A stretch of 64,000 bases of DNA from assembly GCA_950295325.1 (NCBI GenBank), contig OX485803.1, forward strand, positions 55,009,554 to 55,073,553, written 5' to 3'. This DNA is from Polytrichum commune (Eukaryota; Streptophyta; Polytrichopsida; Polytrichales; Polytrichaceae). The translations under genes were made by a program, and so were the position numbers. The notes under the pieces are model-generated. The model made no database searches and had not been told where the DNA came from. It saw nothing but the letters and a program-made list of their open reading frames with translations. Shown in pieces: positions 9,063 to 22,741 of this stretch; position 1 is the stretch's first letter; every line of letters begins with the position of its first letter.

Positions 9063-12000
9063 TCATCCGATCAGCTCACTGATAGGAGGTCTGTCCACAG
9101 CTACCCGAGCGGCTCTCGCATTTCTTTCTAGCCCAGGATGCACATGGGGTAGATGTGGAATCTGATGCAGCAAACACGACATTTGTAAGTCCCTATATAG
9201 AGAACCTGAAAGAAAGACACCTAAATTAAAGGGGGGAGTACCCATAATAACATGAAGGAAAATATTCACAGTTCTCAACTTAAAGGAGAAGGAAAACAGC
9301 TATGTTTGCAAAAATTCATAAATTATAGAATCTCTTTGCCCACATGCTATTGCCTCAACTAAGAGGCGCACTCTATCTAACGGTTGTAACCGGGGCAGCT
9401 TGATTGCCCATGGTTCCTCCCCCACTATGCTCACCAAGCGCTAGTACCCACAACCTTTAAGATGACCGATTGACCCGGTGACCCGGTGACGCACAATGCT
9501 TGGGCGGACCATGGTGGGCAATACTAGCATGGCTTAGTGGAGAATAGGTTCCATCTCAGCTATGAATTCATAAAGGGGTAGTCTGTCTGTACTGGATCTT
9601 CAAAGGGATGCTCAGAATGGGAAGCTCAAAGTCCAATTACCCCCAAATGAAAAACAAGTTACAGAACTACCTGGTGCAACTCATCGAGCACTTGAGAACA
9701 ACACATGAATATGATTCGACTGAGAGAGACTGAGTGTTATGGTTCCAACCTGTACAAGAAGATCCAGGGAGCGACGCAATAGTCTGACAATATCCCCCTC
9801 ATCCATGCCACTATTTTCTATGAGCTCCTGCCAAGAGGCACCCGATGCCCATGCTTCTACTATGCCTGCATATTTCTTGTCCAATCCTGCTGGAATCTGG
9901 GGAGCAAACCCATGAAAGATATGTATCAGATAACTGTGTCTTCTGGCAGCAAACTCATCTATAATCTGCAACTCAATTGATAATAGTTCAATGCAATCTT
10001 AATTGGTTTTAATGTTGGATCCTCGGTTATCATGACTTGATTGATGGTTCATTTTTGCATGTTCTTTACATTGAAAATACATGAGGCAGCAAGGTAATTC
10101 TAGGTATACCTTATCACAACAAAGATATCATGCAGCTTGTTCTCGTTACATATCAAGAATATGCACTAACCTCTACACCATGGCTTGCTTGCAACCGGAG
10201 CAACCATGCACGGAGATCCTCCATCTTATCCACCCAATTGCTTGCTCCACGTGATAGGCTATACTTGATACTGCATGGAAAACAGAGAATTAGGTTTCAT
10301 GTTTTCGGTAGATGCAGTTGAACATCCACCAGATATAAATTAGCAAAAAACATTTGAGCAACTTCATAATCTTGAGAACACCAAGAGAGAAAACTATGAA
10401 ACTGCACAGGAAACATCAATGATACTTGAATCCAGTCATGCTAGGAGTCAAAAGACGAATTTATATCTTCTATTTTACGTGTAGGCACTCTCTTACCACA
10501 CTTACCACAGGGCCCAGAGTGAGTAGTCAAGCTAGATAACCTCCAACTAGGTCATGTATAGGTTCTGATAAAAACATACTCAAGTGACAGCCCGACATGA
10601 TAATATTTTTACTATTATGAAATATTCACTGCTACACTAAACGCATCCAAGGTGTTGTGAGGTAAAAAGCACACTGCAATGACTAAGGGGCACTCTACAC
10701 TGGAGCTTGAGGCACGTGACCATTGAAATTTACAATCTCTCATAAGTGGAAAGGCCGAGACCATCCCATTACGCTTTACACTAGAGGTTGAGGGCCAAGG
10801 GAACCGAGGAAGTTTGATTGGATGATAAACCTACACGGAGTCCTACATGATATGCAATGGGTAATGTTCCCAGTCTACCGGAATTGTGTCAAGCCCACCT
10901 CAAAGAGGTGCGTCTACCACAAAACCAATAGACCATTTCACTTCACAATCTCATAACCCTTGATTTAATAGAACTCATTGTATAGAAGGGCCCACATGAA
11001 TAGGATGGTAATGAAATAGCATTTGGTTGAGAGCCTGTCGCATATGTCTTTACACTGTACTTGAAGGCCCATGACCACTCAGACTCCAAAATTCTATTTT
11101 CCACGGTACAGCCTTCAGATAAGTTTCAAGGGCCCTCACAATTTCATGGTTACAGCCCTTTGGTCATAGTCGAGTGCTTAGAATAAGTACAGAACTGCCT
11201 GGGCTATGTCACATCAATCAAAATTGGCAAGAAAGCCTTCAAGATTTAGAAGATGCAAAGTGGTGAGAACCTGGAGGAGTCTCTGGAACTTGTTTTCTTT
11301 CCGTCTGAGACAAGGGTTCCACAAGCAGCTGCAAGTTGTGACGGCGTCAACAAAACGATAGAATCACTTCTGATAGCAAGGGCAAGCCAGAGCTCATTCA
11401 CTCCACGGACAGCTACAGCAGTCCTCCCCAATGGAAGTAATGACGTGGCCTCTGCTTCGAGAGCCCCTGCTGTTTTCAAGATATCCACGACCTGTCTCCC
11501 ATCCCCAAAGAATGACTCTAATTTTTAAAGGGACATAAGATTGGATTCCAAGGTTTCAGTGTTGTCCAGCAAGTATATGAATCCAGAAATTCCACCAAAT
11601 TGTTTGTAGACTTCAAGGGCATTTAATCAAGGAGTAGAAAAGCTAATTTTTTTGGGTGGAAGACAACATTGAAGGATGTTGAGCATCATATGACCCTTAT
11701 ATCCTGATCTATGTGCTTTTGAGACTCAAAGGAGAGAAAAGCTAGACATATTGGTCAATAAACCTGTACGAATTCCCCTATTTGTCAATGAATCATATCT
11801 GCCCCATTCACAATCTTTGATCAAACGGCTAACACTTTTGACACTGTTTTGATCACGTTCTAAGTATCTTATTCATTGCTTTCTACTCACAACATAGCTG
11901 CAGGGTTCTCGTCAGTTCCATTATTCTTTAACACTAGGAACTACAAACCTATTACGGCATCAGATAATAATGGAAGTTGCAGCAATGGCCCTTGCCTGTA

Positions 12001-15000
12001 AAAACTCTTTCCATCCAGATGACTGCAACTGCTTCATCTGAGTGGCCAATTCAGTTGCCCTTGACTGTAACTTTGACATTCTCAGACTTTGTTTCTGCTG
12101 AATATCCACAAGAAGCTTATAATCACGGTAGCCCTTGGATTTTAGCTTCTTTTCAAGTACAGACAATTCAGTTTGCTGCTGCTTCAACAATAACTCTGCT
12201 TCTACAAGATCAGGAGACCCCTGCACAACATGAAGACTTTAAATTACCATGATACTGTACGAGTACTGGAAACAAAAACTAGTTGCAAATGATTGTTCAC
12301 ATACCTACACAAAATCCTTGAAAGAGCTTAATTTATGGCAGCAAGAACTTGAAAGACTTCGCCTAAACATTGAAGGAACCGATATCTTCAGCAGTAAATT
12401 TTCAGTTGTATCACAGATAAACAAGGAACATTATAGCATTCTGGTCGCCTCCTCAATACATGTAACTGTGTTGGCCTATAAAATGAGCTTTTGTCACCAT
12501 CTCCAAGCAGCACTAATGAGAATAAGTAGCGATGATCAGCAAAATCATAGTACCAGCTGATCCTGGGCAACAAGGCCACCCCTAAAATTTACTGCAAAAG
12601 TTTCGATCTTAAGCAGAGGCCATTAGAATTATCCTCTAAAATATTCGGTTCAGTTTTTGGTGCATGCTTGGAGGTAGGAAGCAGGTTTGAGCAAGAAATT
12701 CAACATCGGTTCATTGCGGGTCAAACTCATTTTGGCATGTCAGGAGCGCTAAAATGAGTTTGGCTCTTAATGAACCGAAATTGCTCTACAATCAAAATCA
12801 CATACTACCTCCGAGCATGCAGCACAAGAGGAAAGAAATTATCAATATTGTATGCAAAACAACCACTGGAAAATTGCAAGGGACCAACTCCCAACGAAAA
12901 GCCCATTGAGTTAAGGATAACTCTATTATTCTTCAGCACATAGGAGGCAACAAGATTTTACCTCCCATCCCTTGGCAAGCTCCTGAAGCAGAGGCACTTT
13001 GCCTTTCCATGTCCACGTGTCTATTGAGCTTCCAGCACTCCAAACTGATAGGGAGAACCCAGTTTTTCCAGCTTCTTTCCATGCTGGAGAATCTGTTTGC
13101 AGCTTCTTCTTCAGAAAAGTTCCCATATTTTCCTGCCCTAAATGCTCCAGTTTTTGAAGCGAATTGCTGTCATGAATAGACCTTACTGATTGTCCTAAGA
13201 ACATATACCAGACATTATCAGAACCCAAGCCCACGTAATATGGAGACATTAATCCACTTTCAGATCCAGCCAAATTCAATGATGGTGATGTGTCCGTCCC
13301 ACTCTTGAGGATTGTCTTTCCTGTCGATGCTTTCTCCAACTTCTGTAGGACAAGTTCAGATATGTCAGCACATATTCCACGAGGATACAAACCAGATGTA
13401 AATAAGGGAAATTAGATTGAGCAAATTCTTTACTACTGCCTGGCACACAGATACTACGTCAACCCACAAGATGAATAAGGCTAGGAAAACATCAAGCAGG
13501 CATTCAAAGTCTTCCTTACGAATAGATACAGACTACTCTAAGATGGAAAGTAACTGAAACAAGTTTATTTTGTACTATTTTCGCTCATTTTTCTCATATG
13601 TGCTAGCTTCCAACGCTCTTATACGGCACTCCATAGCATTCTTAAGCATGTGTAAGGACGTTCTCTTTCTATTCTAGCTCCAAGAATAAATCCACAAATC
13701 AAGGTCCTTGATGACATGAATGAATGCCAAGGACAGTCAAGTGGCAAGCCCTCATTAGTGAAAACCTCACTGCTACCTATCTTCGAATAAAGCCTTCTCC
13801 AATCTACCAAGATTCAACTTTAAAGAACTCGCCAAAACAAATCTCACCGTGTGTATACTCTCCAATGTGCTTATCTAGGGAGAAGACCCGTTACACCACT
13901 TAAGAATGCTATGTCTGTAATACCTGTTTGTCAGAAAATGTTGGTGCAGTTGAGGTGCCAACATAAAGGACAGGAACAACACGCTCTTGGGCAGTTGATG
14001 GATCCACAAACTCGATGAAAAGAATGGGTAACTCCCTGTTGCTGTTCTGTTCCAGAATAGCTTTCACAATTTTCACACGCATGCTTTGAACCTGTTCCTC
14101 TGATGTCTTTATCATCTGCTTGGCCATCTGTGACATTAACAGAAAACCTTACACATGAAAACCTAATGCAGTAATTAATCTGAAACATAACTAAACTTAG
14201 TCACAGGACTTTGTGCTTCTGGTAATTCTTAATCACTAATCTTGGCACTGGTAACTATGAACAACCTACCACACATTAAACACCAATATGACCTTCCATG
14301 CAAAATTGGACTCATATTGGAAGCTCCAAACACAAAGCTCACAAGCAAGTGAAGCCCACCAGAACCCTTTTGGAGAGGGAAACAAATTCCCGAAGCTCGC
14401 TTTTGGTTGATTGTTTGTTTAGACTATTTAACAAAGCCTCTGGAGCGCTCTCTTCTTTCAGCTTTTCGATCTCCTTGTGTAATCTTATAAGATGCTGCTG
14501 GGCAGAGACGACAACCTTACTCCCCATAAAATTTCCAAAGGACAGCTCAATCAAAGCTCGAGCCTCATTCAGAGTCCTTCCTTTCTGAGGTGTCCGAGTA
14601 TCACTTACAACTCTAGATTTCTCCTCTGCATCTGTTACACTTGGTCCCTGCCATGTAACCACTCATCACAATTTGTCCTCCTGTGAGGGAGCAATACATC
14701 ATAAGACTTCAAGAATATCCTTACCCTGCTAAATAAATAGAAAAATCACTGCATTGTTATTCTCTACCTTGACCATTGCTCTTTTAAAATGTCTTCACTT
14801 CTACAAGAGTGGCATGGCTTCAAAATTCGTGAATTGCAATGATTTCCTCGCAGAACCATTCCTTGAAGAAAATATCCACAAGCTACACAAACAGGTCTAA
14901 GATGGAGATTCTTAACCTCTAAGCGTCCAAAAGGCCCAACCTGGGCCTCTCCATGCACAAAAATGAGTATTTAAGTTGCTTACTTCCATTTCTAGCTAAT

Positions 15001-18000
15001 TGTGTCAAAAGTGACCCTCTCTAAAATTACCTCATTCTTCAAGTGCGTTTTTCAAAATAGTTAAATACCTTAATGTTATTGAAGATTTGGGTTCAAATAT
15101 ACAGCAAGGGTGCCCTTGGATGCAAATACATACTTAGTATTTTGATCATCAATTGTTACATGAGTGGATTTTTGTTTTCTCCTTGACATAAGATAATGCA
15201 CTAAATAAAGTCTCAAACCCTTAAATACGAGACGTTTGATAATAAGACTTGGTGAGGCTTATACAAATTATGTACATAGGTCCTACATTGAGCCCCTTGG
15301 CTTTGTAAGGGTTGAGCTTACCGCTAAGAGGTTGAGGACCATGCCATAGCTGGTTGTAAACTGAGAAACCAAAGGTTCAGGTCCTGCAAGCAACACCTCA
15401 CAGCATTCTTCTGCGCCCTCAAATGGTGTCTGCACTACCACTACATGACCTTGAGTGTCAATTCCACGCCTCCCCGCACGTCCCGCCATTTGCAACATTG
15501 CATTTGAAGTTAAAAGTGAATGCCCATCATCTCCACGCTTGCTCAATGAAGAAAGCACTGCTGTTCTGCGAGTATGGATTTAGGCATACCATTAGTGGAA
15601 TTCCAACAGATTCCAATATCGAGGTCTGTTCTGGGTTATCAAAATTGAAACATGAAAAGGCATCAAACGTCAACCAGCATGTCATAGAATTCTTGACACC
15701 AATTCGTAAGGGTTCAGTTGCTGGACAGTTGAGTATGACAATTATCCCTTCAAATCCATTTCAATGGATTGTCCCTGTACATTATGGCTGCTAAATTACA
15801 TTCAAATAAATTCAATATGTAAAATTGGTTGATAATCCAGAGGTCTTGAAATTGCAGTGAAGCAAAATCAAAATTGAAGCTCTTCCATTGTGCAGACATT
15901 GACTCTCAAAGTAGGATGTCATCAAAGGAAGGGTGCAATAGCTGCACCTCAAGATTGGTAAAAAGCTGTTGTAAAATAAAATGCTCTAATCCATACCTTG
16001 CAGGCATATTGATTCCTGCTGCAAGAGTTTCAGTAGAAAAGACCACTTTCAGTAGACCTTTTTGAAATAGCTCTTCAATGAAAGTCCTCCAAATTGGTAG
16101 GCAACCTGCATGGTGAGCAGCCACTCCATGAAGAAGAGGCTTCACACTAATCTCTCTTGTGGAGTTTGGATACAGCTGCTGAAATTCCTGAAAGGATTCT
16201 TGAAGTTTCCTTGACTCAACTTCTGATAGCAGGTTCACTTCCTGTTTCACATAATTTGAGGTTAGGTCATGCTAACAAATACTGTCCATACATCAAATTC
16301 TCAATAGAATTTTTCAAGATTACCTCAATGCACCTCACAGCCATATCACAGCCTCTGCGGCTGAATATGAACCATATGGCAGGAAGCATGTCACGCTCTT
16401 TTATTTGGAGCAGAGTGTGCTTTATTTGTGGAACCTGTGTGCCAGATTACATTTTTAATGTTAGCCGGCATTGAGAACCTACAAATATACAAAAGATCAT
16501 CTCATTCTGTGTATAGGTGTTTTCTCGTAACAAGCATCTTATTGTGCTCTTTGTGTAAAAACAAGAACACACCAATCACTTAACCTCACAGTAGGTCAAC
16601 CACAAAACTTTGTAAAATTTAAGCCCATACATTTGACCACTTGCATTTTAGTGGATGCTTGAGCACCTAAACCATCTCACAAGGTGTGAAAAAGGCACTA
16701 GTTACTAGCTCACCAACCTGTTTTCGTCTAAGTAAGAGAATCTCATCATCAGACTTCTTTTTCTGTTTACCCTCCAGCTTACTCTCATTTTGTCGATCTC
16801 CTTTGCGCTCTTTCCCTTTGAAGCCTATGCTCTTTCGTGGAGACAAGCTCTGTTCCTTTTTGATATAATCTTCACCAAAGTAGTCCAAGAAGGGATGCAA
16901 ACCTTTATCTTGTTTTGTTTCCACTGATAAATTTCTGCAGCAAAACAATCAAAGTTCCATATCTCACACCAAAAATATACATCTTCTCTGTTCTCAAGAG
17001 CAATAAGACACCTAGAAGAGATATCATGATCATTCCTGATAGAAGTGGATAGTAAATGTGAGAAGCTCACGGGTTCATGGCTGTTGATTCCTCATTCAAC
17101 AATGGAAGTAGAGATTGACGAGTCGAGAAGTGCCATTGCAATGGCACCGGCCTCTTCGAAGATGTCACAAGCTTTGTAGGACCATGAACCTTTACATATC
17201 CAACAAAAGAATCAATATCACCTTCTCAAGATCTGTCACTTCTACAGCCAGTAGTCTTGTACCAAATAACCATCAATTTTCAGAGTCATTAAAACATTAA
17301 CCAATTAAATGGAGTTGATAGCCCACTGATAGGGTACACAAACAACAAGAATAAAGTGTAGGAATTGTGCACCCACCTGAGTGATCCAGCTAGCCAGTTC
17401 TTCTGGATTTGCAACCGTGGCTGATAAGCAAATCAGTTGCACATCCTTTGGACAATAGATTATCTGCGCCATAGTGACATCATGAAATTGCGTCAAGAAA
17501 CACCATCTTCGTTTTCAGCGATGTAATCCAGATCTATAGATGAAATGTCACATCACAAGGCTAAGAGAGCTTATAGTCGAGGAACATCTCCGATCATTAT
17601 CACCTCTAGGATACTAAACCCTAGAGTGGCCAATTTCGGATTATTCGCTTTCACTCTTTCCATGTGACGTTTTTGAGCTCTAAGGACTTACAAGTTCCAT
17701 GAAAAAACTGCTTTTCGTATTTTGACAATGAGTAACACCACCCACCGTAATACAATGTCAGATGACATATCAAGAGCTGGCATAATGAAGGACTCGCATG
17801 TCATGAATCTTCCAACTTGAACCAGGTCAAAAAGACAGCATAAGTCAGACCACATTCTCATCCGTGTGTCAAAAGTGCTTGACCTAAATAAGTAGCCGAA
17901 GTGCTTACTGTTTCTTCCCAGACAGTTCCACGTGAGATATCACTAAGGTAGTGCACTTCATCGAGAACAACCACATCCACATCCACAAGCCGGCCTCTAC

Positions 18001-19669
18001 CTCCAGTGCTTCCCACACTGCCACCAACAACCCAGAGGACAGCATCAGGAAACACATATGCACTCTGAAAATTTTGAACATTTTGTCCAGGCTAAAACTA
18101 ACAACATCTAAAGAACTCGAGCACCTCGACTCTCAACTTGTTGCAGGTTGTGAGGAAAATTATTAGTATGCATATAGTTATCAGCCTCAAATTAGATTTG
18201 TTCAGACGTCCACCTTTCACTAACTGGCCTTCCATGACAGTCAGTGACATGTTTCTGCTCAGACTACCCAACAGACAGATAACCCGCTATCCACAACTCA
18301 GCTATATGAAATTTGCCCAGTGCACTAGAAATGGTCACACCTTTCATAGAGCATGTTCCGCAAAATCTCAGTAGTCATTACCATGATGGGCGCTTTTCTG
18401 TTCACTGCTGCATCTCCCGTAAGAATCCCTACATTTTCTTCCCCAAACAGCTCTCTGCAAGAATGTAAGATCCTCAGAATACTAATTGATGTGTAACACT
18501 GGAAAAAATAAATTACTCGGTATGAACAACAAGCAGATACATTATGCGTCATGGCCATCTTCATCCGCTAATTCTGTGCTGTTGTCAATTCTTTTTGGAT
18601 TCCATTGGCTCATTAGGATCACGACACCTATGAACATTACCTACCTAGGACTTTTGCAAGGCCTCCACCATTCCACAAAGAGAAACTGATGCAGAATGCT
18701 AACAAAAAAAATTGACGTCCTTGACACTGACACTACTGTAACTCACTGCAATACAGAAAATGGAAGGATGTAAGATTGTACTTACTGGAGCTCACGATAC
18801 TTCTGATTGGAAAGCGCCTTCAATGGAGTTGTGTAGAACAGACGCTTGCCTCTCGCTAGAGTTGCAGCAGCTGCGACCTCAGCAATGAGAGTTTTGCCGC
18901 TGCTTGTCGGCGCACATACCACTAATGATAAACCCTCCAGAAACCCCATGACCGCATTTTGCTGCAACAATGCATACATGGATGCCTCAATTCACAAAAT
19001 CCACGTGAATTAAGTTCCTTGATACTCACGACGATGGTTTCATCGTTCGATCCAAAAAAAAATGGGAAAATTTTGAATATAAATCCCCACACACACACAT
19101 TTCATGAATGCTTGGATACTGGCATGCGGAGAAACGGAGAAGACAACAAAAGTGTTCATTGTAATACTTACCTGAAAGTGATCCAAGGGATAGTCATAGA
19201 GGGCAGCGAGATCTTCCAAAGACACATCCACATTGTTGTGCTCTCGAACTCGAGAGCGGAGCTCCTCAACTCTCTGCCGAACCGTGGTTGCCTTCTCTCT
19301 CAGCTCAACATTTCCACCGTCAGCTTCTTCTTCTCCATCGCCATTCTCTTGAGCTCCCGCTCTCCACCTCAACTCAATTCCAGCACTACAGGACACTACA
19401 ATCCGATTCTTAGCTAAATTTATTAAATGTGGATTGCCTCCAATTCCACGTCTGATTGTCCACGGCAGACCACAGCTCCGCTCCAACACTGAATTGTGGA
19501 TAGCAGATTGTGGGACACCCGAGACACACGAAAATATTTGGTGATCCGAACCTCTCATCATCGAACATATTCTTTTTGAATCTCTTTGCATGGAAATGAG
19601 GTTAGATTGGCTCGAGAATTTTGCAAAGTAACGCTGGGGTGAAGGCGCGTACGACGCCATAACCGCCAT
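9063..19669 (-). CDS. ISE2: ISE2-type chloroplast DExH-box RNA helicase (complete, 18 exons)
   Basis: Exons in coding order: 19172-19669, 18786-18961, 18341-18454, 17909-18062, 17377-17463, 17071-17189, 16718-16934, 16324-16434, 15997-16241, 15322-15565, 14360-14647, 13924-14127, 12962-13342, 11996-12220, 11271-11491, 10171-10270, 9750-9965, 9063-9161. Phases close exactly to 1,232 residues (Arabidopsis ISE2, as I recall, about 1,170). Ski2-like helicase motifs: Walker A APTSSGKT (~183-190), [15 protein letters not shown] (~297-300), [31 protein letters not shown] and [10 protein letters not shown] (~599-608). The C-terminal half matches ISE2 to the end ([29 protein letters not shown]). The start [11 protein letters not shown], with a basic Ser-rich leader, fits a plastid transit peptide. 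ISE2 acts in chloroplast RNA processing, group II intron splicing and translation, and affects plasmodesmata. All introns are GT-AG except intron 14 (GC donor). A 5' start upstream of 19669 is unlikely because the next in-frame candidate is GTG. Confidence 0.93.
9325..9560. repeat. Repeat-like stretch in the last ISE2 intron
   Basis: The string AGAATCTCTTTGCCCACATGCTA and the following ~55 bp resemble 46755-46830 (AGAGTCTCTTTGTCCCCATGCTA...). A short internal duplication GACCCGGTGACCCGGTGACG lies at about 9470. It is probably a remnant of a dispersed element; boundaries are unclear. Confidence 0.35.
10271..11270. other. 1-kb ISE2 intron 15 with MITE-like ends
   Basis: This is the largest intron of the helicase gene. 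It contains repeated strings of the type TTTACACTAGAGGTTGAGGGCC (about 10775, 10690 and 11050), like those at the ends of MITE family F. I see no coding sequence or structured RNA in it. Confidence 0.4.
11492..11995 (-). other. GC-AG intron in the ISE2-like gene
   Basis: On the minus strand exon 14 ends ...TTTTTACAG and the intron starts GCAAGG; the acceptor is GGAGACAG. Using it joins GWKEFLQ to VVDILKTAG, which aligns without gap to GWKDFM...RALDIN of Arabidopsis ISE2. No in-frame GT donor exists before a stop codon. The CAG|GCAAG context is the known consensus for GC donors. Confidence 0.8.
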
Positions 19670-19934
19670 TGCCGAAGCCGCTCTGCAACAACACCACAAG
19701 CGCACGGTTTACATTCTGCTCTAGCCCTGTCTGAAATTTTCACCTTTAGGACATTCCGGGCCACTATATCGCTTCAATGTTTCCCAGATCTTCGGAAAAC
19801 ATAGATTTCAGGCCTCTAGTGAGGTTGATGGAGCCTGATCCTCTCTGCAATCTTCACCAGAGGTTCATTCCAGGACATTAAAACTCTTTACTGTTTCCCG
19901 GATCTTCATAATTCATAGACTTCAGAGATCTACA

Positions 19935-20470
19935 CCATTTATGGTATTTAGTGTCAAACTGCATAATAGTGTCACTTACCCTATTTTGAGGCATTGCTAG
20001 GTTACACTAATGACCAACACGTTCGCCTTTAGTGTCACCTAATAACACTTGGCATTCAAGTGCGCTTACTAATATCTTGGCTTCATTTTTTTTCAAGAGT
20101 GTTTATGAGGTGTATCCTTATCTTACACAATGGTCTACAAGTTCACTAAAGTGTACACAAATGACACTTTGCCATTAGTATGCTCAAGAATATTTATCTC
20201 TTGCATACAAAAGTATAAACACATGACCCTTTCCATTTGGTATGTTTAATAATATTTTCCACTTGCATACTAAAATGCAAACCTATCTTATCAAGTATGC
20301 AGATATGCCACACTAAATGTGATAATGTAAATATATTTTCACTTTAACAAGTTAGGTATGTTGGCGAATAGTGTCATACTAGCAATTAGGGGACGTGACA
20401 CTTTGAGACCTCTAAGCATTTAGGCCCTTTGCAAATAATGTACATGACACTAAATGCCATAAATAGTTTA
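19935..20470 (+). repeat. Dispersed repeat family A, copy 2
   Basis: This copy starts with GGTATTTAGTGTCA, GCATAAT(A/G)GTGTCACTTACC and GCTAGGTTACACTAATGACCAA, all found inverted at 44460-44550. It ends with GACACTTTGAGACCT and CATGACACTAAATGCCAT, as in copy 1. Length is about 530 bp. Nothing coding; most likely a non-autonomous DNA transposon. Confidence 0.75.
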
Positions 20471-20589
20471 GTAAGACTCATGGAGCATGATCGTGTTTAG
20501 GGTTCATTTTGATCCTCTATTGGTTCATCGTTTATTGGCTCTATGCCAACATTGGGATAGAGGCAATGTGGGAACATCACTAAGAGGTT

Positions 20590-20820
20590 ATAGGGTGAAT
20601 GCAAATCAATAGAGTTGAGTAGAGTAGAGTAGGAGGCGAAATATAGACTTGAGCGGGTATAGGGGATAGATAATGAAATGTAAGTTGAATAGAGTAGAAT
20701 AGAGTAGGCTAGGAGGTGATGTATAGACTTGAGCAAGAATAGGGAGTAGAGAATGAAATGTAGGGTGAATGCCAAAGAGTAGAATAGAGTAGAATGGTGT
20801 AGGAGATGAAATATAGACCA
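20590..20820. repeat. Degenerate ~80-90-bp tandem repeat, about 2.6 copies
   Basis: Units at about 20592, 20683 and 20763 share AGAGTAGAATAGAGTAG, GGAG(G/A)(C/T)GA(A/T)(A/G)TATAGACTTGAGC and AATGAAATGTA. The minus strand reads as Ser/Tyr/Leu-rich open frames because of the period, not because of coding constraint. Confidence 0.75.
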
Positions 20821-22679
20821 TGCATTGAATAGGATAGAGCCTCTCGTTGTAAACTTGTTGTTTATAAAAGATGAGTACATGACTATTTTATGCACATTCT
20901 TTGGATCCCATAATATGAAGAGGTTTGATAACAAATTACTTTATACATGCAAACATTACTTTAGTACATCCTACAGACCTTGAGGTTGTTATGTTGTCAT
21001 GGATTTTGTTTGATCTTGGTTCTTTAATGGCTTTAGAATTACATATTTCTATATTCATATAATATAATACAGCTACAAGTGATCGTAGCAATAAATGATA
21101 CCAAAATTGGTAAGCTTCACCTAATTAATGTACTTGCAACTGACATCCTCATAGATTGTGCAAATTAAAGCCTTTTTGAAACTTGTGGATGATCAAATGT
21201 TGATGCAAGTAGGCAAGGAGTTATAAGAGAATAACTTATTTCAACAATTTATTGTTTTTATCTAATAACTTTGTCAAGTTTGACAATAGGTACATGTGGA
21301 TTATCTGGCGGCAACAGAATGATTTAGTTTTTATTTCTTTTTAGTGGTATGTGGAGAAAACGCATCAAGTTGTGTGGGACTCCATGTTTGGCTATGGTAG
21401 ACTTGAATGCCAGTGTACGCTTCTAGATCTTAAAAAAGCTTCGGACGTGGCTTACGAAGATGTCCTAAATGAATTTGACTCGGTATGGTGTGTTAAAGGT
21501 CTTATTGTTACTCGTATTGATATAGTGGTCACTTGGAAGGTTAGACCCCAAATGGGTACTATTTCTTGAGATTTCCTCAGTTTGCGTTGGTTTCCCGAGG
21601 TGCTTGTATTTTGTTTTCTCCCTACAATTGGATGTTTCAATTTGTGCCCCAAACAAAAAGAAGACGATATGTGCATGTGAAGCTACACTAAATAGTCATA
21701 TTACTGTGGGCCACATTAATTTCTAGAGCCCATGCTAATTCTTATAATGAGAATTAATGTGGGAAATTATTCATTTTTATGCTACTTTTGATGTAAGGTG
21801 ATTTTTTATTTTATTTTATGTGAGGTGTTGGTCAGAATTCTTCAAGAAGACTTAGGGGAAAACCTAGGGTCTTGAACCTATGGTGAATTCCACCTCATCT
21901 AGATGATTAGTGTGGCCCATGCTAATTTTCTACCACACTAATTGGACTACTAAGTGTAGGTGTGAGGGCATGGGATAGGATCACCATAAATATTAGATAA
22001 ATCGGAACAACCAATGTTAGGAAGTGCATGAAGGGATTTGTAGGTGCTAGGAGGCATGGAGGGTTGGGGAATGACTCACTCAAAGGTTAGACTTCTACTT
22101 GAATTAGGTAACCATGACTCATCGCCATTGTTTTCATATCTACCGTAGCTCTCTAGCAGCTTGGGCACCTTTCCACATAATAATTGATTTAAATTGCAAA
22201 ACTAAGTTAGGTACCACATATTGTAATATTTTAAAATTGGGCATATTAAAAAAGTAATCTAAAATAATATAGACATTCATCCAAGTCATTTTTATAATCA
22301 TGAAAGGTTTTCGTAAATTCATCTATGGCAGCTTTGTTGGATTCCAGTGAATTTCACGTGCATTATTGTGATTTTAGGCACTCTTTGAATGTTATTTCTC
22401 TTTTTTTGGACACTCAACGAAATGAATTTCCCATAAAGTTACGCATCTTTAAAATTAATTGTTTTCTTCCCAAGCTGCTAGAGAGTTATGGTATACCCAT
22501 GAGTATTTCTTATTCTTTTCATATCTTTAACCATGAAGATTTATAGCTACACTACTTGGGCCATGGCGGTAATCCTCTAAAAGCGACATTAATTGTCGTA
22601 ATGCCACCCAAGCTAATATGTATGCACCTAAGCTTTAGTCGCGTGTTTATTTGATAAGATATTTACAATATTTTTTTTT

Positions 22680-22741
22680 AAGGGGTCATTGTTGCATGTT
22701 GCCTAAGCATATAAGTTGACAACATACACAATGACCCTTTA
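22680..22741. repeat. Small foldback
   Basis: AAGGGGTCATTGTTGCATGTTG at the left is matched by the reverse complement of the right end (AAAGGGTCATTGTGTATGTTG), leaving a loop of about 20 bp. It resembles a very short MITE or a deletion derivative. Confidence 0.5.
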
